Assembly: GCA_029834535.1 (NCBI GenBank)
Contig: JAQMWT010000599.1
Coordinates: 1-59,938, forward strand
Length of the DNA: 59,938 nt
Source of the DNA: Chrysophaeum taylorii
Taxonomy: Eukaryota; Sar; Pelagophyceae; Pelagomonadales; Pelagomonadaceae
Reading direction: 5' to 3'
The position numbers were made by a program, and so were the translations under genes. Each line of letters begins with the position of its first letter. Within the stretch, counting starts at the first letter, position 1. Of this stretch, positions 50,968-59,938 are shown piece by piece. Under the pieces are notes generated by a model. That model was given only the letters and a program-made list of their open reading frames with translations. It ran no database searches and was not told the DNA's origin.

Positions 50968-51929
50968 CAAGTGCAGGCCAGTAAGATCTGTCTGTTTGTC
51001 TTTAAATGTCGACTGCGAAGAGGGGGGGGTGTGTGTGGGGAGCATGAAGGATCTGTCTGTTTGTCCCCCATTTAGGGTAAGGATAAGGTAGGCCCTCGAG
51101 CCAGTCAGGCATTGATCCTCCAAGCCGTCTACGGCGACCTCGCAGACTGTTTCCACGACCCGCGGCTCTTTCAGCGCGCCATTCTCACGCCCCGACTAGG
51201 TTGGGTCGGAAGACGACGCCTCGCTCTCAAGAGTCGAGTTTTGAACTCCCTGACAACCAACGGCATGGTGACTTTGATCGCGAGCTTAAAGTCTTCGCAA
51301 CCTCGACCCGTCGCACGGCCACTGCAACGGTACCAGATACATGATCGATCGTGTCGTTGTCGCCGAGGCTCCTCCAACCTGTATCACTTAAGGCCCGCCG
51401 ACGCCAAACGATCACCAAGAGCCAGGGCCAGACGCCCCGCGAGGTCGGCGTCCTCTTGGCGAAGCCCGTCTTCTGCCACGTCCAGCTCTACGTGGCTCTC
51501 TGTCGATCGGCAACCCCGAGGAGATGTCCTCTTCTTGGTCGACGACTCCACCCTACTCCACACGTGCTGCGCAATACCGATAAGCCCCCTCCCGGCGTCT
51601 ACACGCGCACTATAGGTTAACTTACTGGGACCAGGTGAACTTACTGGGGTTTGAGATTGGGACTAGGTGAGCTGAGTGACCAGGTGAAACTGGGACCAAG
51701 TGAACATACTGGGGTTTTTAGAGTAAAGGGTTTTTAGAGTAAACTCAAAGGTTGGCGGCGCGTGCGGATCAAAGCAGCTTAGATTGGCGGAGGCGAGAGC
51801 GACGAGCTCAAAGGAGTTGGTGTGAGCTAGGTGAGCTTACTGACCAGGTGAACTTATATGAAACTTACTGGGACCAGGTGAACTTACTGGGGTTAGAGAT
51901 TGGGAGTAGGTGAACTTACTGGCCTGCAC
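50968..51929 (+). mobile_element. Helitron-related unit 1 with helicase tail and 15-bp inverted termini
   Basis: It is bounded by GTGCAGGCCAGTAAG (50,971-50,985) and its exact reverse complement CTTACTGGCCTGCAC (51,915-51,929), and lies inside a copia RT fragment. It carries the C-terminal part of a Helitron (PIF1-like) helicase at 51,100-51,615, then a minisatellite of AGGTGAACTTACTGG(GACC) units (51,618-51,925). The rolling-circle Rep part is absent, so it is non-autonomous. Confidence 0.6.
51100..51615 (+). pseudogene. Helitron helicase C-terminal fragment, copy 1
   Basis: Frameshifted pieces match the end of Helitron helicase: LILQAVYGDLADCFHDPRLF, FQRAILTPR, CNGTRYMIDRVVV (51,322-51,360), RRRQTITKSQGQTPREVGVL and LAKPVFCHVQLYVALCR. 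The ITKSQGQT and LYVALSR motifs are helicase motifs V/VI. A deletion has removed the stretch after ILTPR that is present in the other copies. Confidence 0.75.
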
Positions 51930-52269
51930 GACTGCTAAGAGGGGGGTGTGTGTGGGGAGCATCACCTAGTCCCAATCTCTAACCCCAGCAAGTTCACCTG
52001 TTCCCGTTAAGTTCACCTAGTCCCAATCTCTAACCCCAGTAAATTCGGCGTAAACCCGCACCCACTCACCCCACTCTCCTTCGAACTCGTCGCTCTCACC
52101 CCCGCCAATCTAAGCTGCTTTGATCCGCACACGCCGCTAAGCTTTGAGTTCACTCTAAAAGCCCCAGTAAGTTCACAATTGGTCTCAGAAAGTTCACCTG
52201 GTCACTAAGTTCACCTAGTCCCAATCTCTAACCCCAGTAAGTTCACCTGGTTCCAGTAAGTTCACCTGG

Positions 52270-52900
52270 TCCCAGTAAGTTCACCTACAGTGCGCGTGTA
52301 GACGCCGGGAGGGGGCTTATCGGTATTGCGCAGCACGTGTGGGGTAGGGTGGAGTCGTCGACTCAGAAGAGGATATCCTCGGGGTTGCCGATCGACAGAG
52401 AGCCACGTAGAGCTGGACGTGGCAGAAGACGGGCTTCGCCAAGAGGACGCCGACCTCGCGGGGCGTCTGGCCCTGGCTCTTGGTGATCGTTTGGCGTCGG
52501 CGGGCCTTACGGGATACAGGTTGGAGGAGCCTCGGTGACAACGACACGATCGATCATGTATCTGGTACCGTTGCAGTGGCCGTGCGACGGGTCGAGGTTG
52601 CGAAGACTTTAAGCTCGCGATCAAAGTCAGCATGCCGTTGGTTGTCAGGGAGTTCAAAACTCGACTCTTGAGAGCGAGGCGTCGTCTTCCGACCCAACCT
52701 AGTCGGCCGAAAAGAACTCCGACGCCTCGTCTCCGGGAAAAAAAGGCCGCGGTCACGCGCGCGTTGTCAGCATCGACAACATCGTTTCGACGGGGCGTGA
52801 GAATGGCGCGCTGAAAGAGCCGCCGCGGGTCGTGGAAATAGTCTGCGAGGTCGCCGTAGACGGCTTGGAGGATCACTGTCTGGCTCTCGCCTACCTGATC
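52270..52900 (-). pseudogene. Helitron helicase C-terminal fragment, copy 2
   Basis: The most complete of the three copies. On the minus strand it reads ILQAVYGDLADYFHDPRRLF, QRAILTPRRNDVVDADNARV, then TITKSQGQTPREVGVLLAKP and FCHVQLYVALCR. The order fits the last helicase motifs of Helitron proteins. Frame changes separate the blocks. Confidence 0.75.
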
Positions 52901-52947
52901 CTTACTCTCGCGCCTACCTGATCCTTACCCTAAATCGAGGGACAAAC

Positions 52948-52967
52948 AAACAAACAAACAAACATCT
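52948..52967. repeat. (ACAA)n microsatellite
   Basis: Five ACAA units lie at the outer edge of Helitron unit 2. The matching place in unit 3 is (TGTC/TGTT)n. Confidence 0.85.
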
Positions 52968-53187
52968 GTCGATTAGTAGTTAGGATAGGTGTCGTCGATG
53001 GTAAGGGGTAAGTGTTGTGATGGCGCGCTAACCGATGTGGTGTCTCGAGGGTAGGGTCTCTGCGCCGAGCGTTGGGTCGTTCGCGCCGCAGTTTGGCGCG
53101 CCGTCGTCGGTTCGGCGCGGGAGTGGCTACGGCGTCGCCGATTGGATCCGTGGATGCCGAGAAATTTCTCGGCGCCGAAAGGAAGCG

Positions 53188-54003
53188 ATGGCAGAGTGGG
53201 AGAGACGACAAGTGTGCGTCGCGCTCGGTTTCCTGTCGCGTCTCGTCCTCAAGCACTGGCGAAGAGCGGCGAAGCGGGTGCGCGCGCTGCGCCGCGTGCT
53301 CGCGCGCACGGCGTGGCGCCGCTGGCGGGAGTGGTTTTGTCGCCGGATACTTGGATTTGTTCTCGCGGCTTGGCGCCTCGCGGTGCGCCGCCGCCGCCAT
53401 CTCTGGCGTCGGTGGCGCGCGGCGCTCGGTGCGCTCCGATTTCGCGCGCTCGCGGCGACTCTGCAGCGCTGGCAACGGCGCAGCGAACTCTCGTCCGCCT
53501 GGAACCGTCTCGCGCGGAAGACGCGCCTCGGGCGGAAGACATGCCTCGGGCGGAAGACATGCCTCGGGGTGGCCTGGAGAGCTATGATGCCTCCATCCAA
53601 TCAGCTTCTCCAAAGGATACGGCTTCGAGCGGCATGGAGAGCGCTAAACGAGCGCCCTCGCGTCGTCGACCGGAACGGGCGAGTCGGTCAGTGCCGGTGC
53701 GTCTACGGCCAGAGGTGTTCAAAGGAGGAACACCTCGCCTGGCGCGTCGTGGCGCTCCGGAAGAGAATTGACAGAGCGCTCCTCGAGACCGTGCCGCCGC
53801 CGGGCGTTAAGCGCTGGGACGCTCGTTGGCGAGCCGAGACCGAGCGCGCCGAGGCGCGTTCGGCCGAACGAGTCGAGCGAGCGCGACGCACGCCGACGCC
53901 CTCGTACCGAGACCATATCCTTCTCCTGCGCACCCCGACGGTCGAGCAGATGAGCATCGATGCCCTCCGCAGAAGGCGGACGCCCCGCATGTCTCGCTGG
54001 TGA
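53188..54003 (+). CDS. Sfi1-like W/R-rich protein (putative centrin-binding)
   Basis: The open frame starts at 53,035; Met at 53,188 (MAEWERRQVCVALGFLSRL) is the better start because the repeats begin there. The protein (about 271 residues) is highly basic with regularly spaced Trp-Arg motifs: LSRLVLKHWRRA, LARTAWRRWREW, LGFVLAAWRLAV, HLWRRWRAALGAL, LAATLQRWQRR, RLRAAWRALNE. Such LxxxFxxWR-like helices at 15-30-residue spacing are typical of Sfi1 family proteins, which bind centrin at centrosomes or basal bodies. Function is inferred from the repeats only. A triple RKTCLG repeat (three 18-bp units, about 53,511-53,567) interrupts the array. The C-terminus has LLRTPTVEQMSIDALRRRR. The gene sits between oppositely oriented Helitron fragments. 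Confidence 0.6.
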   Translation: MAEWERRQVCVALGFLSRLVLKHWRRAAKRVRALRRVLARTAWRRWREWFCRRILGFVLAAWRLAVRRRRHLWRRWRAALGALRFRALAATLQRWQRRSELSSAWNRLARKTRLGRKTCLGRKTCLGVAWRAMMPPSNQLLQRIRLRAAWRALNERPRVVDRNGRVGQCRCVYGQRCSKEEHLAWRVVALRKRIDRALLETVPPPGVKRWDARWRAETERAEARSAERVERARRTPTPSYRDHILLLRTPTVEQMSIDALRRRRTPRMSRW

Positions 54004-54043
54004 TGATGCGATGCCCCCATCCTCTAGACAGATTTATACATAC

Positions 54044-55200
54044 ACAAGTGCAGGCCAGTAAGTTCACCTACTCCCAATCTCTAACCCCAGTAAGTTCACC
54101 TGGGTGCGTGTTGGGAGCATGAAGGATGTGGGTGGGTTTGTGGGGTATGAGGTCTGTTTGTCTGTCTTTAAATGTCGACTGCTAAGAGGGGGTTGTGTGT
54201 CTTATAACTACTAATCGACAGATGTTTGTCTGTCTGTCTGTTTGTTTGTCTGTCTTTAAATGGTGACTGCTAAGAGGGGGGTGTGTGTTTGTCTGTCTTT
54301 AAATGTCGACTGCTAAGAGGGGGGGGGTGTGTGTGGGGAGCATTTTGTTTGTCTGTCCCTCGATTTAGGGTAAGGATCAGGTAGCCCCGAGAGTAAGGAT
54401 CAGGTAGGCGCGAGAGCCAGACAGTGATCCTCCAAGCCGTCTACGGCGACCTCGCAGACTATTTCCACGAGCCGCGGCGGCTCTTTCAGCGCGCCATTCT
54501 CACGCCCCGTCGAGACGATGTTGTCGATGCTGACAACGCGCGCATGACCGCGGCCTTTTTTCCCAGAGACGAGGCGTCGGAGTTCTTTTCGGCTGACTAG
54601 GCTGGGTCGGAAGCCGACGCCTCGCTCTTTACAGTAGAGTTTTCAACTCCCTGACAACCAACGGCATGCTGACTTTGATCGCGAGCTTAATGTCTTCGCA
54701 ATCTCGACCCGTCGCACGGCCACTGCAACGGTACCAGATACATGATCGATCGTGTTGTTGTCACCGAGGCTCCTCCAGCCTGTATCCCTTAAGGCCCGCC
54801 GACGCCAAACGATCACCAAGAGCCAGGGCCAGACGCCCCGCGAGGTCGGCGTCCTCTTGGCGAAGCCCGTTCTGCCACGTCCAGCTCTACGTGGCTCTCT
54901 GTCGATCGGCAACCCCGAGGATATCCTCTTCTTGGTCGACGACTCCACCCTACTCCACACGTGCTGCGCAATACCGATAAGCCCCCTCCGGCGTCTACAC
55001 GCGCACTGTAGGTGAACTTACTGGGACCAGTGAACTTACTGGGGTTTGAGATTGGGATTAGGTGAATATAGTGACCAGGTGAACTTACTGGGACCAGGGA
55101 TGAACTTGCAGGGTTTTAGAGTAAACTCAAGGTACTGACCAGGTGAACGGACAAATGAAACTTGGGATTAGGTGAACTTTTTGAGGTTAGAAGTTTGGGG
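54044..55200 (+). mobile_element. Helitron-related unit 3
   Basis: It starts ACAAGTGCAGGCCAGTAAG (54,044), the same terminus as unit 1, followed by one minisatellite unit. Three to four copies of a TGTCTTTAAATGTCGACTGC-TAAGAGGGG block follow (54,165-54,345), then the helicase fragment (54,420-55,015) and the minisatellite (55,010-55,190). The right end is not sharply defined. Confidence 0.55.
54420..55015 (+). pseudogene. Helitron helicase C-terminal fragment, copy 3
   Basis: The pieces match copies 1 and 2: VILQAVYGDLADYFHEPRRL, RAILTPRRDDVVDADNARMT, CNGTRYMIDRVVVTEAPP, TITKSQGQTPREVGVLLAKP, then GNPEDILFLVDDSTLLH. Frameshifts separate the blocks. Confidence 0.75.
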
Positions 55201-55332
55201 ACAAGGGCAGGGCGCGGCGCCGTAAACCTGGCCGACGGAAGCTCGGTGATGGCGGATATCCACACAATAATGGTGGGAGCGCATGCAGTCAATCAGTGGA
55301 CACGTAAGGCCAAGTCGGGTTTCGGCCTTTTT

Positions 55333-55400
55333 CTCGGGGGCAAGCCCCCGAAGGAATTGGGGCTCTGCCCCCAAACCCCCGCGGGGGACACCCCCGGACC
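55333..55400. other. Cluster of G/C-rich hairpins
   Basis: Three adjacent palindromes: TCGGGGGCAAGCCCCCGA, TTGGGGCTCTGCCCCCAA and CCCCCGCGGGGG, then GGGGACACCCCCGG. The second tandem copy (58,015-58,095) has the same hairpins with longer G/C stems, so paired changes keep the stems. Confidence 0.8.
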
Positions 55401-56109
55401 CCCCACCGCCTCGACGGCCGCCGCGTCTCGGGAGCCGACCAAAAACAAAGTCGCGACGCCGTGGAAATTCTGTCTTTTCGGTTCTTGAAGATTTCTGCGC
55501 ATTTTTTCGTTCTTGGGTTAGGGTGGGTACCCTTTTCCTTCCTTTCCGTTGCGCGAACCGTTCTGGGGGTTAGCGTTATGCCTGATTATTTTCGGCTTTG
55601 CGTTTTTTGCGGATGGACTATGAGATGGACTATGAGATGGCGGATGGCCGCTTTGTTTAATGGAGTATTTCATTATAGACAATAGGCGCCGGGGTGGCGG
55701 CGGGCGTAGTGAGAAGGAGGGCGTCGCGCATAATCCATAGATAGGGGACGCGCCGTCGCGGTCGACGGTCCAGAGGTTCTCGCGGCGAGGACGGCCGCAG
55801 CGGGAAGAGCGAGGCGTGGCCGCGGAAGCGGGCTTCGCCGTAGACGCGAGCGGAGAGGTCTTCGTCTCCGTGGGCGATGGCCGATGGCCACGGGCGGTCG
55901 TGGTGGACGCGCGCGGGCGCGCGGCGGTCGTCGGCGCGCGCGCGGCGGCGCCGTAGAGTCCGGGCCGCGGTCGCGAAGGCGGTGGCCGCTCGCAGGCGGC
56001 GATGAAGACGCCAGCACGCATCGTATCAAGGCAGCGACGCGCATCGTAAAGCGCTGGCAGACGCGTCGAGCGCCAGCGCCCGCGCGCGGACTTTATTCGG
56101 CTTGGTCGA

Positions 56110-56216
56110 CTGGACACCGCGGGCGAGTCCGAGTCCGCGGGCGAGTCCGAGTCCGCGGGCGAGTTCGAGTCCGCGGGCGAGTTCGAGTCCGCGGGCGAGT
56201 CCGAGTCCGAGTCCGC
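56110..56216. repeat. 18-bp minisatellite
   Basis: Five to six units of GCGGGCGAGTCCGAGTCC, some with TTCGAG. A reduced version is at 58,822-58,880 in tandem copy 2. Confidence 0.85.
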
Positions 56217-57351
56217 GACGGCGGTGGCCGCTCGTAGCGGCGACGAAGACGCCGGCACGCATCGTATCGAAGCGCTGGCGCACGCGTCGAGCTCGACGCG
56301 CCGTCGAGTTTTTATTTCGGGTTGGTCGACTGGACGTCAACCCGCGGTCGCGACGGCGGCGACGAAGACGCCGACACGCATCGTATCGAAGCGCTGCCCG
56401 GCGGCGCGGTGCGCTGCCCGGCGGCGCGGTGCGCCGCCCGTCGAGCGAGCCGCCGAGTTTTTTTTCGGGTTGGTCGACTGGACGTCAACCCGGGGCGAGT
56501 CCGAGTCCGCGGTCGCGACGGCGGTGGCCGGGTCTTCGTCTTCTTCTTCTCCGTCGGCGATGGCCAGAGCGCGGCCACGGGCGGTCGTCGTGGGCGCGCG
56601 GGCGCGCGCGGCCGGGTCGTCGGCGCGCGCGCGCGCGGCACGCTCGTCGCGGTCGTCGCCGCGTTTTTCGTGGTCTTCGATCCGTAGCGGGGGAGAGTCC
56701 GAGGCCGCGGTCGCGACGGCGGTGGCCGCTGGCAGCGGCGACGAACGCCGCGCACGCATCGTATCGAAGCGCCGGGCCCGGCGGCGCGGAGCGCCGCCCG
56801 TCGAGCGAGCCGCCGAGTTTTTTTCGGGTTTGTCGACTGGACGTCAACCCGCGGGCGAGTCCGATACCGCGGTCGCGACGTCGATGGCTCGCAGCGGCGA
56901 CGAAGCCGGCGGCACGCATCGTATCGAAGGTGAAACGATGTTCGATCCACCGAGTCGAGTCTCGTTCGGTCTCGCGCGTTCTCGAGGACGGCCCGTCGGA
57001 AGATCGAGTCGTAGCCGTGGAAGCGGGCTTTGACCGCAGACGCGAGCGCGGCAAGCCGTTGTCGATTTCGGTGGCCGGTCGCAGCGGCGACGAAGACGCC
57101 GGGCAGCATCGCGCGCGCCGAAGTTCGCGCGGAATAAAGGCGAAACCGCGTCGCATTTTTGCGCGCGCCAGAACGCCGAAAGAACCCCGAACGTAAAACG
57201 CCGGCATGCGATGCCGGCGCTCGCGTAGCGTCCCTGGCTCGAGCGCGTCGTCCCGTTTGCCGGGCGAAGGCTCCATCGCCGTCGCACGCGACAACCTTAC
57301 TTCAAAAAAATTTTTTTACGACTACAACCTTACCCTGATCGCTGACTGCGG

Positions 57352-57480
57352 GCGATGGAGGACGGTGCCTCACGAATCCTGAGCCTTGCGAGGCCATCCG
57401 CCCTCCCGGCGTAGGTTGGCACCTATTCGCCTCCCGGGCGTGCCGGTTGGCAGCCGGAACGTTCGCTGTGGGACGGTGCA
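57352..57480 (+). repeat. R1-related module in tandem copy 1
   Basis: GGAGGACGGTGCCTCAC, then TTCGCCTCCCGGGCGTGCCG and GTTGGCAGCCGG. It corresponds to the first ~100 bp of R1 (29,780 and 50,203) with about 30% differences, and recurs at 59,430-59,525 in tandem copy 2. Confidence 0.6.
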
Positions 57481-57973
57481 TGGCCGGGGGGCGAAGACGG
57501 AAGGTTAGGGTTTTCTTCCTCGAAATACTCGCGATCTACGACTACGCCAGCATACAGCCAGCATAGAAATCGACCATCCGACAGGGTTTTCTTTTCAACG
57601 AATACTACGGGTTTCCTTCTTCGAAATACTCACGACTAAGGGTTTTCTCCTTCGAAATACTAACAGGATCCGAACTCGAGACGTACGTACAGCAACTACC
57701 CCAGATTCTCGCTCAAACTTCTACGGTCTCTCCGATACTACAAGGGTCGCCGTAGATAGCAAGAACAAAACATTTTATAAACATTAATGCTTTTGGCGCA
57801 TACATTAGCAAAAGAACAGAAAGTAGGTCGCGGGTGAAGCGTTTTGAAATAAATCGGCTTCACAAAACGCAGATTTTGTGTGGCCGTTTCGAGCATACAT
57901 AGGGCTTCGAACAGAAAGTAGAGGTCCGGTAGAGTTCTCTCACTGACTGACTGACATTTCCCAATTAATTATT

Positions 57974-59938
57974 GTGGACTAGTAAGGCCAAGTCGGGTTT
58001 TTTTCGGCCTTTTTCTCGGGGGGCAAGCCCCCCGAACCCCCCGGGAATTGGGGGCTCTGCCCCCAAACCCCCCGCCGGGGGACACCCCCGGACCCCCCAC
58101 CGCCTCGACGGCCGCCGCGTCTCGGGAGCCGACCAAAAACGAAGTCGCGACGCCGTGGAAATTCTGTCTTTTCGGTTCTTGAAGATTTCTGCGCATTTTT
58201 CGTTCTTGGGTTAGGGTGGGTACCGCTTCCTTCCTTTCCGTTGCGCGAACCGTTCTTGGGGTTAGCGTTATGCCTGATTATTTTCGGCTTTGCGTTTTTT
58301 GCGGATGGACTATGAGATGGACTATGAGATGGCGGATGGCCGCTTTAATTAATGGAGTATTTCATTATAGACAATAGGCGCCGGGGTGGTGGCGGGCGTA
58401 GTGAAGAGGGCGTCGCGCATAATCCATAGATAGCGGACGCGCCGTCGCGGTCGACGGTCCAGAGGTTCTCGCGGCGAGGACGGCCGCAGCGGGAAGAGCG
58501 AGGCGTGGCCGCGGAAGCGGGCTTCGCCGTAGACGCGAGCGGAGAGGTCTTCGTCTCCGTGGGCGATGGCCGATGGCCACGGGCGGTCGTGGTGGACGCG
58601 CGCGGGCGCGCGGCCGGTCGTCGGCGCGCGGGCGCGCGGCGCGCTCGTAGAGTCCGAGGCCGCGGTCGCGAAGGCGGTGGCCGCTCGCAGCGGCGATGAA
58701 GACGCCGGCGAGCCGTATCGAAGCGGCGACGAACGCCGACGCATCGTATCGAAGCGCTGGCAGACGCGTCGAGCGCCGGCGCGCCGCGCCGCGGACTTTA
58801 TTCGCTTGGTCGACTGGACACCGCGGGCGAGTCCGAGTCCGCGGGCGAGTGGTCGCGGGCGGTCGAGTCCGAGTCCGCGACGGCGGTGGCCGCTCGCAGC
58901 GGCGACGAAGACGCGGCACGCATCGTATCGAAGCGCTGGCGGACGCGTCGACCTCGACGCGCCGTCGAGTTTTATTTCGGGTTGGTCGACTGGACGTCAA
59001 CCCGCGGTCGCGACGGCGGCGACGAGACGCCGACGCATCGTATCGGTGCGCTGCCCGGCGGCGCACCGGGGTGCGCAGGCGCGGCCGGGTCGTCGGCGCG
59101 CGCGCGCGCAGCACGCTCGTCGCGGTCGTCGCCGCGTTTTCGTGGTCTTCGATCCGTAGCGGGGGAGAGTCAGGCCGCGGTCGCGACGGCGGTGGCCGCT
59201 GGCAGCGGCGACGAAGACGCCGGCACGCATCGTATCGAAGCGCCGGGCCCGGCGGCGCAGCGCGCCGCCCGTCGAGCGACCGCCGAGTTTTCGGGTTGTC
59301 GACTGGACGTCAACCCGCGGGCAGTCCGATACCGCGGTCGCGACGTCGATGGCGCTCGCAGCGGCGACGAAGCCGGCGGCGCATCGTATCGAAGGTGAAA
59401 CGATGTTCGTCACGAGTCGACGGTCGAGGGCCATCCGCCCTCCCGGCGTAGGTTGGCACCTATTCGCCTCCCGGGCGTGCCGGTTGGCAGCCGGAACGTT
59501 CGCTGTGGGACGGTGCATGGCCGGGGGGCGAAGACGGAAGGTTCGGGTTTTCTTCCTCGAAATACTCGCGATCTACGACTACACCAGCATACAGCCAGCA
59601 TAGAAATCGACCATCCGACAGGGTTTTCTTTTCAACGAATACTACGGGTTTCCTTCTTCGAAATACTCACGACTAACGACTAAGGGTTTTCTCTCTCCTT
59701 CGAAATACTACCAGGATCCGAACTCGAGACGTACGTACAGCAATCACCCCGATTCTCGCTCAAACTTCTACGGTGTCTTCGATAGTCCAAGGGTCGCCGC
59801 AGATGGCAAGTACAAAACATTTTATAAACATTAATGCTTTTGGCGCATACATTACCAAAAGAACAGAAAGTAGGCCTCGAGTGAAGCGTTTTGAAATGAA
59901 TCGGCTTTACAAAACGCAGATTTTGTGTGGCCGTTTCG
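57974..59938 (+). repeat. GC-rich tandem unit, copy 2 (runs off the window)
   Basis: It has the same order and sequence as copy 1, but about 645 bp of the GC-rich middle are missing (fewer internal repeats). It ends at the window edge within the AT-richer tail, so at least part of a longer tandem array is likely. Confidence 0.85.

Larger units (their letters stand above)
51960..52985 (-). mobile_element. Helitron-related unit 2 (inverted)
   Basis: This is an inverted copy of the same module. The minisatellite (AGTAAGTTCACCTGGT, CCCAATCTCTAACCCC) occupies 51,960-52,290, the helicase fragment 52,270-52,900, and a (CAAA)n plus CATCTGTCGATTAGTAGTTA block ends it at about 52,985. The end block is the reverse complement of 54,203-54,230 in unit 3. 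Confidence 0.6.
55297..57973 (+). repeat. GC-rich tandem unit, copy 1 (~2.7 kb)
   Basis: This is the first of two direct copies. Order: hairpin cluster (55,333-55,400), a block with a repeated ATGGACTATGAGATGG, a GC-rich region with an 18-bp minisatellite (56,110-56,216), and several ~200-bp internal repeats carrying TTGGTCGACTGGACGTCAAC and GCATCGTATCGAAGCG. Then come the R1-like module (57,352-57,480) and an AT-richer tail (TTTTATAAACATTAATGC). Long open frames in the GC-rich part are rich in Arg/Ala/Ser and present in many frames, so they are taken as artefacts. Confidence 0.85.

Noticed and set aside
52930..53613. Minus-strand ORF of 227 codons opposite the Sfi1-like gene
   Set aside because: It is a compositional shadow; the plus strand carries regularly spaced Trp-Arg motifs while this frame is Arg/Ala/Pro low-complexity.
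55700..57200. Long Arg/Ala-rich open frames on both strands in the tandem GC-rich units
   Set aside because: They arise from high GC and internal repeats, differ in frame between the two tandem copies and show no domain.
1..59938. tRNA, rRNA or other structural RNA genes
   Set aside because: No cloverleaf with A/B boxes or conserved rRNA core could be recognised by eye. A tRNAscan or Rfam search would be decisive.

Overview
The window is eukaryotic nuclear DNA that is gene-poor and rich in mobile elements. The most likely source is a unicellular stramenopile-type alga such as a pelagophyte. This is an inference from the gene families: a very long intron-free protein with TAWAFAT-type repeats and a RAP domain, a STAND ATPase with many WD40 repeats, and PIF/Harbinger, hAT, Helitron, Ty1/copia and Ty3/gypsy remnants in GC-rich DNA with tri- and tetranucleotide microsatellites. 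No rRNA or tRNA gene and no bacterial-type operon was recognised.

Layout. 1-900: end of one Ty1/copia pol and an LTR-like end. 900-10,900: a second, degenerate Ty1/copia element. Its gag is interrupted by a complete nested copia element (2,582-6,726, identical ~112-bp direct repeats, GGGAT target duplication). 11,000-16,560: a degenerate coiled-coil ORF, then a PIF/Harbinger transposase pseudogene facing a Myb/SANT-like accessory ORF. 17,400-18,930: remnant of an unidentified repeat-type protein. 18,983-23,129: the most interesting gene, which joins a DAC/DisA_N-like nucleotide-binding domain, a NACHT ATPase and 14 WD40 blades. It has one frameshift and abuts a gene of unknown function on the other strand. 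24,000-30,200: degenerate DNA with an internally deleted hAT copy, a broken coiled-coil gene and a dispersed repeat. 30,524-34,324: the RAP protein with 22 near-identical 37-residue repeats. 34,400-39,900: mostly degenerate, with a Ty3/gypsy RT fragment. 39,988-43,074: a complete hAT element with 17-bp inverted repeats and a perfect 8-bp target duplication, but a broken transposase. 43,100-46,200: copia RT fragment with an expanded (CAGA)n, then noncoding DNA. 46,276-47,661: an intact ORF of unknown function. 47,660-50,970: second copies of the copia 5' region, the Harbinger transposase, the dispersed repeat and a copia RT fragment. 50,971-55,200: three Helitron-helicase tail fragments in mixed orientation with a shared minisatellite, two of them flanking a small Sfi1-like (centrin-binding) gene. 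55,297-59,938: two tandem copies of a GC-rich unit of up to ~2.7 kb with hairpins and internal repeats, running off the window.

Only four or five loci look like functional host genes: DAC-NACHT-WD40, its tail-to-tail neighbour, the RAP protein, the 461-residue unknown and the Sfi1-like gene. The rest is nested and broken transposon sequence. The host genes do not form an obvious pathway.
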